Of a stretch of DNA of 64,000 nucleotides, positions 26,790-35,679 are shown piece after piece; positions within the stretch are counted from its first letter, which is position 1, and every line of letters starts with the position of its first letter. Below the pieces are notes generated by a model. That model saw only the letters and a list, made by a program, of their open reading frames with translations, was not told where the DNA came from and did not search any database. The stretch comes from DATKPE01 sp035524335. Lineage in GTDB: Bacteria > Bacteroidota > Ignavibacteria > UBA10030 > SZUA-254. The position numbers were made by a program, and so were the translations under genes. The stretch lies in assembly GCA_035524335.1 (NCBI GenBank), contig DATKPE010000003.1:1-64000 (forward strand). Direction: 5' to 3'.

Positions 26790-29700
26790 CTAATTGAGCT
26801 TTGCAATCAATGCGCCGGTGACCCGGTCGATCAGCAGGAGCAGAGTCCTTCCGCCCTGAACCGTCACTCCGGCGGCGGTACCGGTTGCGAGATGACGGAC
26901 CGAAAGGTCCACCGGGGCATCGGTCTCAGAAATCAACGCACAGAATATCGCCCGGCCGCACGTGACGGGTACGGCGGCGACGAGCGGCGTATCGGGTTCG
27001 ATCGAAACAAAGCGTGTGACGTGTGCGGCGCGAAGAACCCCGTCGTATATGGTTTCTGTCACGCCGGATGAGTCCGACAGCTCCACCGGCACCGGCGACC
27101 AGATCATCACCCCTTTTCCGTAGCGGAGTTCGTGTACCGCGGCTGTTCCGGTCCCGCTGACGACCGCTTTTTCAACTCTCTGTATCTTGTCGCCGCGGAA
27201 GTCGAGAATATGCCTTTTTCCCTCAAAGACAATCTCCTCTTCCTGCGCTACAGGCGCGACCCGAGCCGTCAGGTTGAATTTCCCGAGACGCGGGACATCC
27301 ATCCAGTGATCGTCCGTCTCGACCGGGCCGGAAATAAAAACGGTCGCCCCATTGTCCACAGCAGTCAGGAGCGACGACCATGCCCGTTCGCTGATGAGCC
27401 GGGCGGCGGGATAGAAGACCGCTTTCACCGTCGGAGCGATGGAGATTTCCCCGCTGTCCATCGCGCTCGCAACGACGACGTGCGATCGGCCGGTGAGAGT
27501 CCTGACGGCCCGCTTTGTGGCGTCCGCCGTATTGCTTCGCTGGGAATATAGACCCGCCTCCGGGATCAGAAGAAGGACCTCGGGGGCGGCAGGTTCTGAA
27601 AAATAGTCCGCGAATTTACGGAAAAACCCGGCAGAGCGCCGGAGAGGGAGAAGCTCCGGCTTCGCGGTTCCGTCCGGACGAAAGATACCGATCGCGGCCT
27701 CATTATCAGAATTCATGTAGGGATTTGCATTCCACAGCCATTCGATGAACCCTGCGCCTCCCGCGGCGAGCGCAACGGCAAGCTTTCGCTCCAGAAGCCG
27801 GCTCGCATCCTCTTCGCTCCTCCATGGGGCACGGGTGTTCGTCTCATAATACATAACCCCCGTTTCCTCGACAAGATTCGCCTTTCCTGCCTTATGCGTG
27901 ACGATGCTGTCCCATGCTAGGTCGTCGTTGAGCCACCAATTGTGGACGGAGGTAAAGTCGACGGAACCGCCGAACTTCTGATTATTGGGGCTCTCGCCCG
28001 TTCCCCCCTCATCCTGTCCGATCGTCACGAGCTGGTCCGGGTTTCCCTCATTCCGGATCGTTTCCCGCATCACCGAGACCCAATTCAGAAACATCACTTC
28101 CGCAAACCGCCTGTATTCCATCGCCTTGATCGGATGCCGGTCGGTGTAAATCGCAACTTCTTCAAAATCGCCGGGTGTCGGAAGATCGCCGGCGCTTCCG
28201 GAATGTTCCCGGAACCATTCATCCGGCCCGGGCCGGTTCTCTGCGGCCGCACCACGCGATATTTCGGCGATATATTCCGACCATGCGGCCCGTTCAAAGC
28301 GGTCATAGTTCGGGCGTGTTTCCCACAAATGTGCCGGATTGCAGAAGGAGGGTTCGTTGATAATGTCCCAGATCAGCGGTTTGACGCGGCGATACCGTGA
28401 GACAATGGCGGCAACGAACTGTTTCTGAGCGGCGACCGAACGTGGGTCGAGGTAGGGATTTTCCCCGCCCCATGCCTCGGGAAGGAATGCGAACAGTGTG
28501 AAAATGACTGGAATTTCGTGCGCGAGCGCGGTGAGAATAAACGCATCGATCGCTCTCAAAACCTGTTCAGACACCACACCGCTATCAAACATGATGTTTC
28601 GCCACCCCGTCCAGATGCCGGTCCGGATCATGTTGATGCCGGCGCTTTTCATTTCCGCAAAATCTCTATCCCAGAGCGCAGGATTCGGCTCGAACAGAAA
28701 TTTCCGCTGGACATCGGATGCCATGTAGGTCGTTCCGGTGACGGGGAACAGTTTACCATTCCTGTACAGATAATTTTCATCCGCGGAGATTCTGTCGCCG
28801 CCGGAAAGAACCCGGTCATCGTACACCCAGAAACCATTTGAGGCTCGCCGCTCGCATTGTCCGCCTGATGGGGATGAACAGGCGAGTACTCCCTCCAGAC
28901 GATAGAGACCGGTGTTGAGCTGTTCCCCGGGATGAGGAAAATCGAATCCGATGACGATCGGATCCGGTTGCCGGGGAACGCTGACGCTCACGGAGGATAT
29001 CCTGCGGCCGCTCCGGTCCTTCAGGACGGCATCAAACCGCTCGGGCTGTATCCTCTCTCCCGGACCGCCGTGACACAGGATGTGTGCGGTAAACGAGGGT
29101 CTTTCCCCCTGATGATATGCCGCAAAGGAAGGAATGATGCGGAATTCGACCGGATGAAGCGCCGAGAAGCGCACAAGTCTGCGGATCGCCGAGGCATTCA
29201 GCGTGCCTGTCAGGGTGGCAAATGTCCATGTTCCCCCTGCGCAGTCGCCGAGCAGACGTTCAATGACAACGAAGGGCGCCGCAATCCGCACTCCCTCGTG
29301 ATCGATCGCGCAGGAGAGGGAGCGGATCCGCGCATCTCTCGGTCCGGAACTGCCGTCCTCCGCCGGAAAGTCTTTTGACGACGTGAAACGGCAGTACAGT
29401 TCATCGATCCGCACTGCCGTAAACTCATCGTGTTCGGGGACCTCCGCCTCCACCTCGCTGTTCCGCACATACGTCGTGATGTCAGAAACATCGACCGGGA
29501 AGGACGCCGTTATGCCGAATCTCTGATAATATCCCGCCTGTCCCGCTTCCCTTCTCCAGCCGTTTCCACTGCGGGCCACCGGAGACGCAAGCGGCGTTCC
29601 GCCGAGGTTCAGCCAGTTACCGCCGGCGACGAGGTATGTCTCCAGCGCGGAATAGATCTCCGCCGGAAATGCGGATCCATACGGATTGACGAACAGATCG

Positions 29701-29972
29701 AAACTGCCCGATGTGAGCGCGCGGGCCACTTCCCCGACGGTGAGAAAAACGGCATCGACATCACGAAGTCCTTCCGTCAGCACCTCCCGTGAAAGGGGGA
29801 TTTCAACACGATCCCCGGGGAACGAAGGATCGAACAGGACCGCGGTCTTCAGCCGTCCCGATCCGGTTCGCGGTTCAGTTCCGCGGCCTTGTGAAAATGG
29901 AGAGGGAAGGATGAATCCGGCCGCCGTGACCTTCCCGAGCGAGGTGAGAAATTTTCTCCGATCATATCCCAT
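26790..29972 (-). CDS. Tat-exported clan GH-A glycoside hydrolase (GH5/GH42-like), specificity unknown
   Basis: 1060 residues with a twin-arginine leader (YDRRKFLTSLG...GFI). N-terminal GATase-like and beta-sandwich regions (to about 400) precede a TIM barrel (about 405-770). WDIINEPSF (about residue 535) has the Asn-Glu acid/base pair of clan GH-A and NLVEETGVM (about 715) a suitable nucleophile Glu. A C-terminal GATase-like fold (about 790-930) resembles the trimerisation domain of GH42 enzymes, then a final beta domain. I cannot assign the family more finely: GH5-type beta-mannosidase, GH42 or an unclassified relative are all possible. Being between GH92 and glycosylasparaginase (16 and 13 bp gaps), it is a good candidate for cleaving the core Man-beta-GlcNAc bond; that is inference. 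Confidence 0.75.
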   Translation of the reverse strand: MGYDRRKFLTSLGKVTAAGFILPSPFSQGRGTEPRTGSGRLKTAVLFDPSFPGDRVEIPLSREVLTEGLRDVDAVFLTVGEVARALTSGSFDLFVNPYGSAFPAEIYSALETYLVAGGNWLNLGGTPLASPVARSGNGWRREAGQAGYYQRFGITASFPVDVSDITTYVRNSEVEAEVPEHDEFTAVRIDELYCRFTSSKDFPAEDGSSGPRDARIRSLSCAIDHEGVRIAAPFVVIERLLGDCAGGTWTFATLTGTLNASAIRRLVRFSALHPVEFRIIPSFAAYHQGERPSFTAHILCHGGPGERIQPERFDAVLKDRSGRRISSVSVSVPRQPDPIVIGFDFPHPGEQLNTGLYRLEGVLACSSPSGGQCERRASNGFWVYDDRVLSGGDRISADENYLYRNGKLFPVTGTTYMASDVQRKFLFEPNPALWDRDFAEMKSAGINMIRTGIWTGWRNIMFDSGVVSEQVLRAIDAFILTALAHEIPVIFTLFAFLPEAWGGENPYLDPRSVAAQKQFVAAIVSRYRRVKPLIWDIINEPSFCNPAHLWETRPNYDRFERAAWSEYIAEISRGAAAENRPGPDEWFREHSGSAGDLPTPGDFEEVAIYTDRHPIKAMEYRRFAEVMFLNWVSVMRETIRNEGNPDQLVTIGQDEGGTGESPNNQKFGGSVDFTSVHNWWLNDDLAWDSIVTHKAGKANLVEETGVMYYETNTRAPWRSEEDASRLLERKLAVALAAGGAGFIEWLWNANPYMNSDNEAAIGIFRPDGTAKPELLPLRRSAGFFRKFADYFSEPAAPEVLLLIPEAGLYSQRSNTADATKRAVRTLTGRSHVVVASAMDSGEISIAPTVKAVFYPAARLISERAWSSLLTAVDNGATVFISGPVETDDHWMDVPRLGKFNLTARVAPVAQEEEIVFEGKRHILDFRGDKIQRVEKAVVSGTGTAAVHELRYGKGVMIWSPVPVELSDSSGVTETIYDGVLRAAHVTRFVSIEPDTPLVAAVPVTCGRAIFCALISETDAPVDLSVRHLATGTAAGVTVQGGRTLLLLIDRVTGALIAKLN

Positions 29973-29988
29973 GGATGTGCCCGATCGT

Positions 29989-32922
29989 CTATTTCCGGAA
30001 ACCGACCGTCAGTTCGTCTGCAAAAAGCCATGCCTTTCCGCCCGCGCCGCGATGCCATGACGGGCAGATCCCGACGTTTTTCGCGAAGACCCGGATGAAA
30101 CGGGCCCTCTTCCCGCCGGTTTCACCGCTGAACCGGAAGACAGAAGGCTGAACATCGGTCGCGGGGGTGTGGTTTACGATCCGGACCGGATCGCCGAACG
30201 TCCTGCCGTCGACGGAGAAAGTGAACTCGACATATTCCGGGTAGAATATCCACGAATCGACGTCCTGGAGACAGCCGAGGGAGACGGCATCGATGCTGTC
30301 GAGGGTGCCCAGATCGAGTACCGCGTCCAGATCGTTCATTTCATACCCCTGCCATGCGCCGAGGCGGAAATTGGGACCGCCCATTATTCCATCGATCAGC
30401 GCATTCTCCCCTCCGCCGGTGTACTGCTGGCTGTACCGGCTGTTCAGGAGGAGTGTGCCGATATTCCGGTGTTTTCTGAAATCGCCCGTTGTCACACCGC
30501 TTCTGCGTCCATCGGCGGCGATGGAGATGGCTTTCAGAACCGCCGTTTCGCGGAGTGTCAGTGGGTGAACAAAGACAGCGGATGATTCACCCGGCGTCGA
30601 TCCGTCGAGGGTGTAGCGGATGGTCATGGCGGGGACTGATGAAAGAATTCCGACCGTCAGCGAGTCGGTAAACGTCGCCGCACCGGTGGAAAAGTACGGC
30701 GCTGGAATGATCCGGCGGGAAAGAGTGGTGGGAAGGGCGTCTTCCGGCCCCCGCCCCCAGGACGAGGCGGACCCGTCGCCGAGGGTGTACTCCAGCGATC
30801 CTCCGCGGCGTATGAACCCGTGCTTAACGAACGCCCGGGAGTACGGTCTCCCGTTCATTTGCGCCGCCGTGATAGACGAGGCCGATGCGCTCCGCCCGCG
30901 GGAGATCAGCGTGAATGTCGATCCCGCATCTGTGTGCAGACGGACAGTGTCGAAGAGGGGTGCCGAACACCAGTAGCGCGGATCTCCCGGACAGGTCTCG
31001 TACAGTCCGATGGAACTCATGACATACCATGCGGACATCTGACCGCAGTCGTCGTTGCCGCAGAGGCCGTCGGGTTGGGCGGAATAAAGAGAATCGCAGA
31101 TTCTGCGGACGACGACCGAGGTTTTCCATGGCTGGCCGGTCATATCGTAGAGAAACGCCATATGATGGCTCGGTTCATTCCCCTGGGCATACTGACCGAC
31201 CAGCCCGGAGATATCATCCTGTTTTCGTCCGGTGAGTTCCGGACTGGAGAGGAAGAGGGAATCGAGGCGCGAGGCGAGCGCGGAGGGTCCGCCCAGAAGG
31301 CCGGCCAGTCCGGCGATATCGTGAGGAACGAACATCGAGGCCTGCCACGGATTCGCTTCGGTGTAGTGCACGGTCACGGATGTGGGATCGAACGGTTCGA
31401 CCCATGCGCCGTTGACTCTGGCTCGCATGAATCGTGTTCCCGGATCGAAGACATTGAGATAGGACGATGCCCGCGCGTAAAACTGCCCGCTGAGGTCCCT
31501 CCTGCCGAGCGAATCGGCGAACAGGGCTATGCACCAGTCGTCATAAGCGTATTCGAGCGTCTTCGAGACGGATTCCCCCTCCCGGTCGCCGGGAATATAG
31601 CCGTTTGTCCGGTAGTCGGTGAGGCTGAACTGGTCGGCCATGGCGCTGTGGACCATCGCGCGGAGAGCCAGCTGTGCATCAAAACCCCGGATGCCTTTCA
31701 TATAGGCGTCGACGATGACGGGAACCGCATGATAGCCGATCATCGTCCAGGTTTCGTTCGAGGCGAGCTCCCAGACCGGCAGAAACCCGGATTCCTCATA
31801 CTTGGCCAGGAGGGAACGGACCATGTCGAGTGTCCGTGCGCTGTCCAGGATGGTGAGGAGCGGGTGCTCGGCGCGGAAGGTGTCCCAGAGGGAATAGACC
31901 GTATACATCGTGAAGCCGTGGGCGGTGTGAATCGCTCCATCCATGCCGCGGTAAGATCCGTCGACGTCGCTGAAAATGTTCGGGGCGAGAAGTGCGTGAT
32001 AGAGGGCGGTGTAGAAGGTTGACCGACGGCCGCTCCGTTCACCCGAAACCTCGATTCTGGAAAGTTCGGATTCCCAGGCCGTCGCCGCCCGCGCGGCATA
32101 GCGTTCGAAATTCCCTCCCACCGCCTCCGCCGCCAGATTTTTTTCCGCCCCATTGACCCCCGTCGACGACAGGGCGACTTTTACCAGAACCGGTCCGGGT
32201 CGCTTCATCCGAAAGCGAAGCAGTGCCCGGAGATTTGTCCCCGACAGCGTATCGGTGAAACGGGCGGGGACGGAATCCCGCAGGAGAACGACGGAGGAAA
32301 ACGGACGCGAGAAGACGGCGGTGAAATAGATAATCTGATCCTTTGCCCAACCGTTGGACCGGCGCATTCCCGCGATCTCATGATCATTCACGACGTGAAG
32401 CCATGAGTCGATGACGCGGTCCGGTCCAAGTCCGTGATGCAGATCGATGGTGAGATATGCGCTGTCGGTCGCGGGGTAGGAATAACGGTGAATGCCGACC
32501 CTGGGAGTTGCGGTCAGCTCCGCCGTCAGCCGCTGGTCATAAAACCGAACGCGGTAATACCCGGGCGAAGCCGATTCATCCGCGTGGGAAAACTTCAGAG
32601 CTCCGGGCCGGGGCGCTCCGACCGACGGTGTGATGAGGATATCGCCGTAGTCCGCGACACCGGTTCCGCTCAGATGTGTGTGGCTGAAACCGAGAATGAC
32701 CGAATCGGTGTAATGGTATCCGGCGCAGGCATCCCAGCCCTCGACGCGGGTGTCGGGACTGAGCTGGACCATACCGAACGGGAGCGTCGCTCCGGGGAAG
32801 GTATGGCCGTGGCCGGCTGTGCCGGTGAACGGATTGACAAACCGGAGATGGCTGTTCCGGCCTCCGCCGTATCCGGGAATAACAGCCAGAAAAAACGAGA
32901 TCAGCAGAATCAGGCGTCTCAT
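29989..32922 (-). CDS. secreted GH92 alpha-mannosidase with C-terminal carbohydrate-binding-like domains
   Basis: 977 residues with a signal peptide (about 1-20). The GH92 fold is clear: NPFTGTAGHGHTFPGATLPFGMVQLSPD at the start of the N-terminal domain, GFSHTHLSGTG, and the family signature GNDDCGQMSAWYV (622-634) in the (alpha/alpha)6 domain. Past about residue 745 there is a chitobiase C-terminal-like beta domain (TIRYTLDGSTPGESS) and then an F5/8-type C discoidin-like domain ending in FADELTVGF; the same two modules occur on the GH20 enzyme in this window. GH92 enzymes are calcium-dependent exo-alpha-mannosidases acting on N-glycan mannose. It is first in a three-gene operon. Confidence 0.93.
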   Translation of the reverse strand: MRRLILLISFFLAVIPGYGGGRNSHLRFVNPFTGTAGHGHTFPGATLPFGMVQLSPDTRVEGWDACAGYHYTDSVILGFSHTHLSGTGVADYGDILITPSVGAPRPGALKFSHADESASPGYYRVRFYDQRLTAELTATPRVGIHRYSYPATDSAYLTIDLHHGLGPDRVIDSWLHVVNDHEIAGMRRSNGWAKDQIIYFTAVFSRPFSSVVLLRDSVPARFTDTLSGTNLRALLRFRMKRPGPVLVKVALSSTGVNGAEKNLAAEAVGGNFERYAARAATAWESELSRIEVSGERSGRRSTFYTALYHALLAPNIFSDVDGSYRGMDGAIHTAHGFTMYTVYSLWDTFRAEHPLLTILDSARTLDMVRSLLAKYEESGFLPVWELASNETWTMIGYHAVPVIVDAYMKGIRGFDAQLALRAMVHSAMADQFSLTDYRTNGYIPGDREGESVSKTLEYAYDDWCIALFADSLGRRDLSGQFYARASSYLNVFDPGTRFMRARVNGAWVEPFDPTSVTVHYTEANPWQASMFVPHDIAGLAGLLGGPSALASRLDSLFLSSPELTGRKQDDISGLVGQYAQGNEPSHHMAFLYDMTGQPWKTSVVVRRICDSLYSAQPDGLCGNDDCGQMSAWYVMSSIGLYETCPGDPRYWCSAPLFDTVRLHTDAGSTFTLISRGRSASASSITAAQMNGRPYSRAFVKHGFIRRGGSLEYTLGDGSASSWGRGPEDALPTTLSRRIIPAPYFSTGAATFTDSLTVGILSSVPAMTIRYTLDGSTPGESSAVFVHPLTLRETAVLKAISIAADGRRSGVTTGDFRKHRNIGTLLLNSRYSQQYTGGGENALIDGIMGGPNFRLGAWQGYEMNDLDAVLDLGTLDSIDAVSLGCLQDVDSWIFYPEYVEFTFSVDGRTFGDPVRIVNHTPATDVQPSVFRFSGETGGKRARFIRVFAKNVGICPSWHRGAGGKAWLFADELTVGFRK

Positions 32923-33210
32923 GCGAACCGCTCCGGTTGTAAATGTGTCAACGTAAGAAAATTCCGCCTGATATGAAAGTGAAAAAAGGCCCGGTCCGGT
33001 GGTGCCTGCAGGTCAGGAATGGCGTCTCCGAGTAAACCGGCGGTGAGATGGGATATGCTCGATTGTCTGGTCCGGCGGAGAAATCAGTCTGTTTGATGAG
33101 AAAGTGGAAAGTTCCTTCATACATCGGTTTGGACGGGAGGGGGAACTCCCGGATGACTGAAATGACCAGCCTGTTGAAGCCTGTCGGATTTCACCCACCG
33201 GTGCCGGATA
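32923..33210. other. 288-bp spacer between hypE and the GH92 operon
   Basis: No gene is supported; the ORFs crossing it are short and unlike any family. The 80 bp before the GH92 start are A/T-richer than the genes and probably hold its promoter, but no good TTTG/TAnnTTTG pair is present. A GGCCTTTTTT run on the minus strand lacks a convincing stem. Confidence 0.4.
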
Positions 33211-34275
33211 TCAGCAGATACGGGGCAGTTGTTCACCGGACATCATATCGACAATCCGGTCACCCCCGACGAGGGTTTTCATCGTCACCCTTCCCGGATG
33301 CGTTTCCGTAACGGTACCGATGATCGCGGAACCCTTTCCGGCCGGATTCTTCCGCATGGCGGAAAGGACAGCATCCGCATCCCCGGGGGAAACGAAAACG
33401 AGACATTTTCCCTCGTTGGCGACATAGAGAGGATCGAGACCGAGAAGCTCGCAGGCTGCCCGGACTTCCTCGGTGACGGGGATCGCATGTTCATCGAGGA
33501 GTATGCCGCGCTTTGCCTCCCGGGCGATTTCGTTCAACGCACTTGCCAGTCCCCCGCGCGTCGGATCACGGAGCATGCGGACATTCGGTGAAACGGAATA
33601 TATATCCTCCACAAGCGTGTTCAGCGGTGCGCAGTCGCTCTCAACCTGAGAACTGAACCGCAGTCCCTCCCTGAACGACATGACAGCGACGCCGTGAAGA
33701 CCGATCGCCCCGTTTATGAGAACGGCATCACCCGGCCGTACCGCCGCCGGGCTGACCTTCCGGCCGCCCGGGACGAGCCCGATGCCGGCGGTGTTGATAT
33801 AAATTTTATCCCCCTTGCCCCGTTCGACGACTTTCGTATCTCCGGTCACTATCGCGACCCCGGCCTGCAATGCCGCTTCATTCATCGAGCGGACGACCCT
33901 CGCCAGATCTTCCATCGGAAATCCCTCTTCGACGATAAAGCCTGCGGAAAGCCAGGCCGGCCGGGCCGCGCACATCGCCAGATCGTTCACCGTTCCGAAC
34001 ACTGCGAGACGGCCGATATCCCCTCCGGGAAAGAATATGGGATTGATGACATACGAGTCGGTGGAGAATGCCAGCCGGACGCCCCCGGCGTCGACGAGCG
34101 CACCGTCATGAAGTGGATCGAGGGCGGGATTTGAAAATACGGGGGCGATCAGCTCGCGGATGAGCTGATCGGTGAGCTTTCCCCCGCTCCCGTGCGCGAG
34201 CAGAATCTGCGGATACCGCTGAAGCGGCACCGGACAGACCGGCCCGGTAAATGGGTGACTGTTGTCGTTTCCCAT
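33211..34275 (-). CDS. hypE: hydrogenase maturation protein HypE
   Basis: 354 residues from the ATG at 34275; the 59 in-frame codons upstream overlap hypD and are dismissed. LLAHGSGGKLTDQLI opens the family, and the AIR-synthase-like ATP-binding domains follow (FSTDSYVINPIFFPGGDIG, GDTKVVERGKGDKIYINTAGIG). It ends in the conserved PRIC tail; the terminal Cys carries the thiocarboxamide that is dehydrated to thiocyanate. HypE with HypF makes the cyanide ligands of the [NiFe] site in the cytoplasm. It is last in hypABFCDE, 17 bp after hypD. Confidence 0.96.
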   Translation of the reverse strand: MGNDNSHPFTGPVCPVPLQRYPQILLAHGSGGKLTDQLIRELIAPVFSNPALDPLHDGALVDAGGVRLAFSTDSYVINPIFFPGGDIGRLAVFGTVNDLAMCAARPAWLSAGFIVEEGFPMEDLARVVRSMNEAALQAGVAIVTGDTKVVERGKGDKIYINTAGIGLVPGGRKVSPAAVRPGDAVLINGAIGLHGVAVMSFREGLRFSSQVESDCAPLNTLVEDIYSVSPNVRMLRDPTRGGLASALNEIAREAKRGILLDEHAIPVTEEVRAACELLGLDPLYVANEGKCLVFVSPGDADAVLSAMRKNPAGKGSAIIGTVTETHPGRVTMKTLVGGDRIVDMMSGEQLPRIC

Positions 34276-34292
34276 GATATCACTCCACGATG

Positions 34293-35387
34293 TTAACCCG
34301 ATGCGGAACCGCGATAATGAAAGTAGGCCGCGCACGCACCTTCCGACGACACCATCGGCGCGCCGAGCGGATGCTCCGGCGTACACGCTGTCCCGAAGGC
34401 GGGACATTGACCAGGTTTTTTCAGCCCCCGGAGAACCTCTCCGGCGATGCATGCCGACGATTCGGCCGGGGTGATCGCGCCAACATCGAAAATCCGTTCG
34501 GCGTCGTGGGCATGATATTCCGGACGGAGCTTCAGCCCGCTGTGCGGAATCAGGCCGATCCCCCGCCAGTGGCGGTCGGTCACCTCATACACCTCCGACA
34601 TTAATTTTTTTGCGGCCGCGTTCCCCTCGCGCCGGACAGCGCGCGCGTACTGGTTCTCGACATCGATCCGCCCCTCTTCGAGCTGATGGACCGCCATGGC
34701 GATTCCCTGAAGAATGTCGACCGGCTCGAAACCGGTGACGACGAAGGGGATCCGGTACCGGTCAGCGAGGGGAAAGTACTCTTCGAAACCCGTCACAGTG
34801 CAGACATGGCCGGCGGCAAGAAATGCCTGAATTGCGTTCGAGGGTGCGTCCAGTATCGCTGATATTGCCGGAGGCACCAGAACGTGCGAACAGAGAACCG
34901 AAAAATTTTTGATTCCGCGAAGCGCCGCCTCCCTGACGGCGGCGGCATTGGCCGGTGCGGTGGTCTCGAAACCGACGGCAAAGAAGACGACATGACGCGC
35001 CCTGTTTTCTTCGGCAATTTTGAGCGCGTCGAGGGGCGAATAGACGATCCGGACGTCGCCCCCGGCGGCCCTGACAGACAATAAATCTGAAGCGGAACCG
35101 GGGACCCTGAGCATATCACCAAATGAGGTAAAGATGACGTCACGCCGGGAGGCGATCGCGATTGCCCGGTCGATCATCTCGAGTGGCGTCACGCAGACCG
35201 GGCACCCCGGTCCGTGGACGAGCGAGACCATGGAGGGAAGAAGGTCTTCCAGTCCGTAGCGGACGATCGTATGCGTCTGGCCGCCGCAGATTTCCATGAT
35301 CACCCATGGTCTGGTCACCCTCCGCCGGATGTCATCGAGACATTTCTCCGCCGTCTCCCGACTGCGATATTCATCAATATATTTCAT
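34293..35387 (-). CDS. hypD: hydrogenase maturation protein HypD
   Basis: 364 residues. HypD signatures are present: MEICGGQTHTI (Cys34) and GPGCPVCVTP (Cys62, Cys65), the Cys residues that help bind iron and accept cyanide, and FAVGFETTAPANA. The remaining Cys residues of the 4Fe-4S site lie near the C-terminus. HypD forms the scaffold with HypC on which the Fe(CN)2CO unit is assembled. It starts 15 bp after hypC. Confidence 0.96.
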   Translation of the reverse strand: MKYIDEYRSRETAEKCLDDIRRRVTRPWVIMEICGGQTHTIVRYGLEDLLPSMVSLVHGPGCPVCVTPLEMIDRAIAIASRRDVIFTSFGDMLRVPGSASDLLSVRAAGGDVRIVYSPLDALKIAEENRARHVVFFAVGFETTAPANAAAVREAALRGIKNFSVLCSHVLVPPAISAILDAPSNAIQAFLAAGHVCTVTGFEEYFPLADRYRIPFVVTGFEPVDILQGIAMAVHQLEEGRIDVENQYARAVRREGNAAAKKLMSEVYEVTDRHWRGIGLIPHSGLKLRPEYHAHDAERIFDVGAITPAESSACIAGEVLRGLKKPGQCPAFGTACTPEHPLGAPMVSSEGACAAYFHYRGSASG

Positions 35388-35402
35388 GAGATCACCGCGT
35401 GC

Positions 35403-35648
35403 TCATTCCGATGCTGGCATGCCGCTGTCACCCATCTCACGGAACAGATCGAGTGTCTTCCGTGCCTCGGCCTCATCCAAAACGCCTATGGCGAATCCGA
35501 CATGGACAATCACATACTGCCCTGTCTCCGCCTCGGGAACCCATTCAAGACAGACCTCCTTCCGGATGCCGCCGAAGTCGATCTCCCCCATTCTCAGAGG
35601 ACCCGACGCGTCGATGGAAAGAATTTTACCGGGGATCGCGAGACACAT
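35403..35648 (-). CDS. hypC: hydrogenase maturation chaperone HypC
   Basis: 81 residues, the usual size of HypC/HupF. It begins MCLAIPGKI with the essential Cys2 used to hold iron, then the beta-barrel pattern GEIDFGGIRKEVCLEWVP and GQYVIVHVGFAIGVLDEAEA. It works with HypD and delivers the Fe unit to the hydrogenase large-subunit precursor. It lies 31 bp after hypF and 15 bp before hypD. Confidence 0.97.
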   Translation of the reverse strand: MCLAIPGKILSIDASGPLRMGEIDFGGIRKEVCLEWVPEAETGQYVIVHVGFAIGVLDEAEARKTLDLFREMGDSGMPASE

Positions 35649-35679
35649 TGTCAGATTCCTTTACTTTCGTGATGGCGAT

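Noticed and set aside
32980..33010. possible terminator (GGCC followed by six T on the minus strand)
   Set aside because: The upstream bases do not form a stem of useful length.
34276..34452. N-terminal extension of HypE
   Set aside because: It overlaps hypD and lacks HypE-like sequence; the ATG at 34275 leads into the conserved domain.
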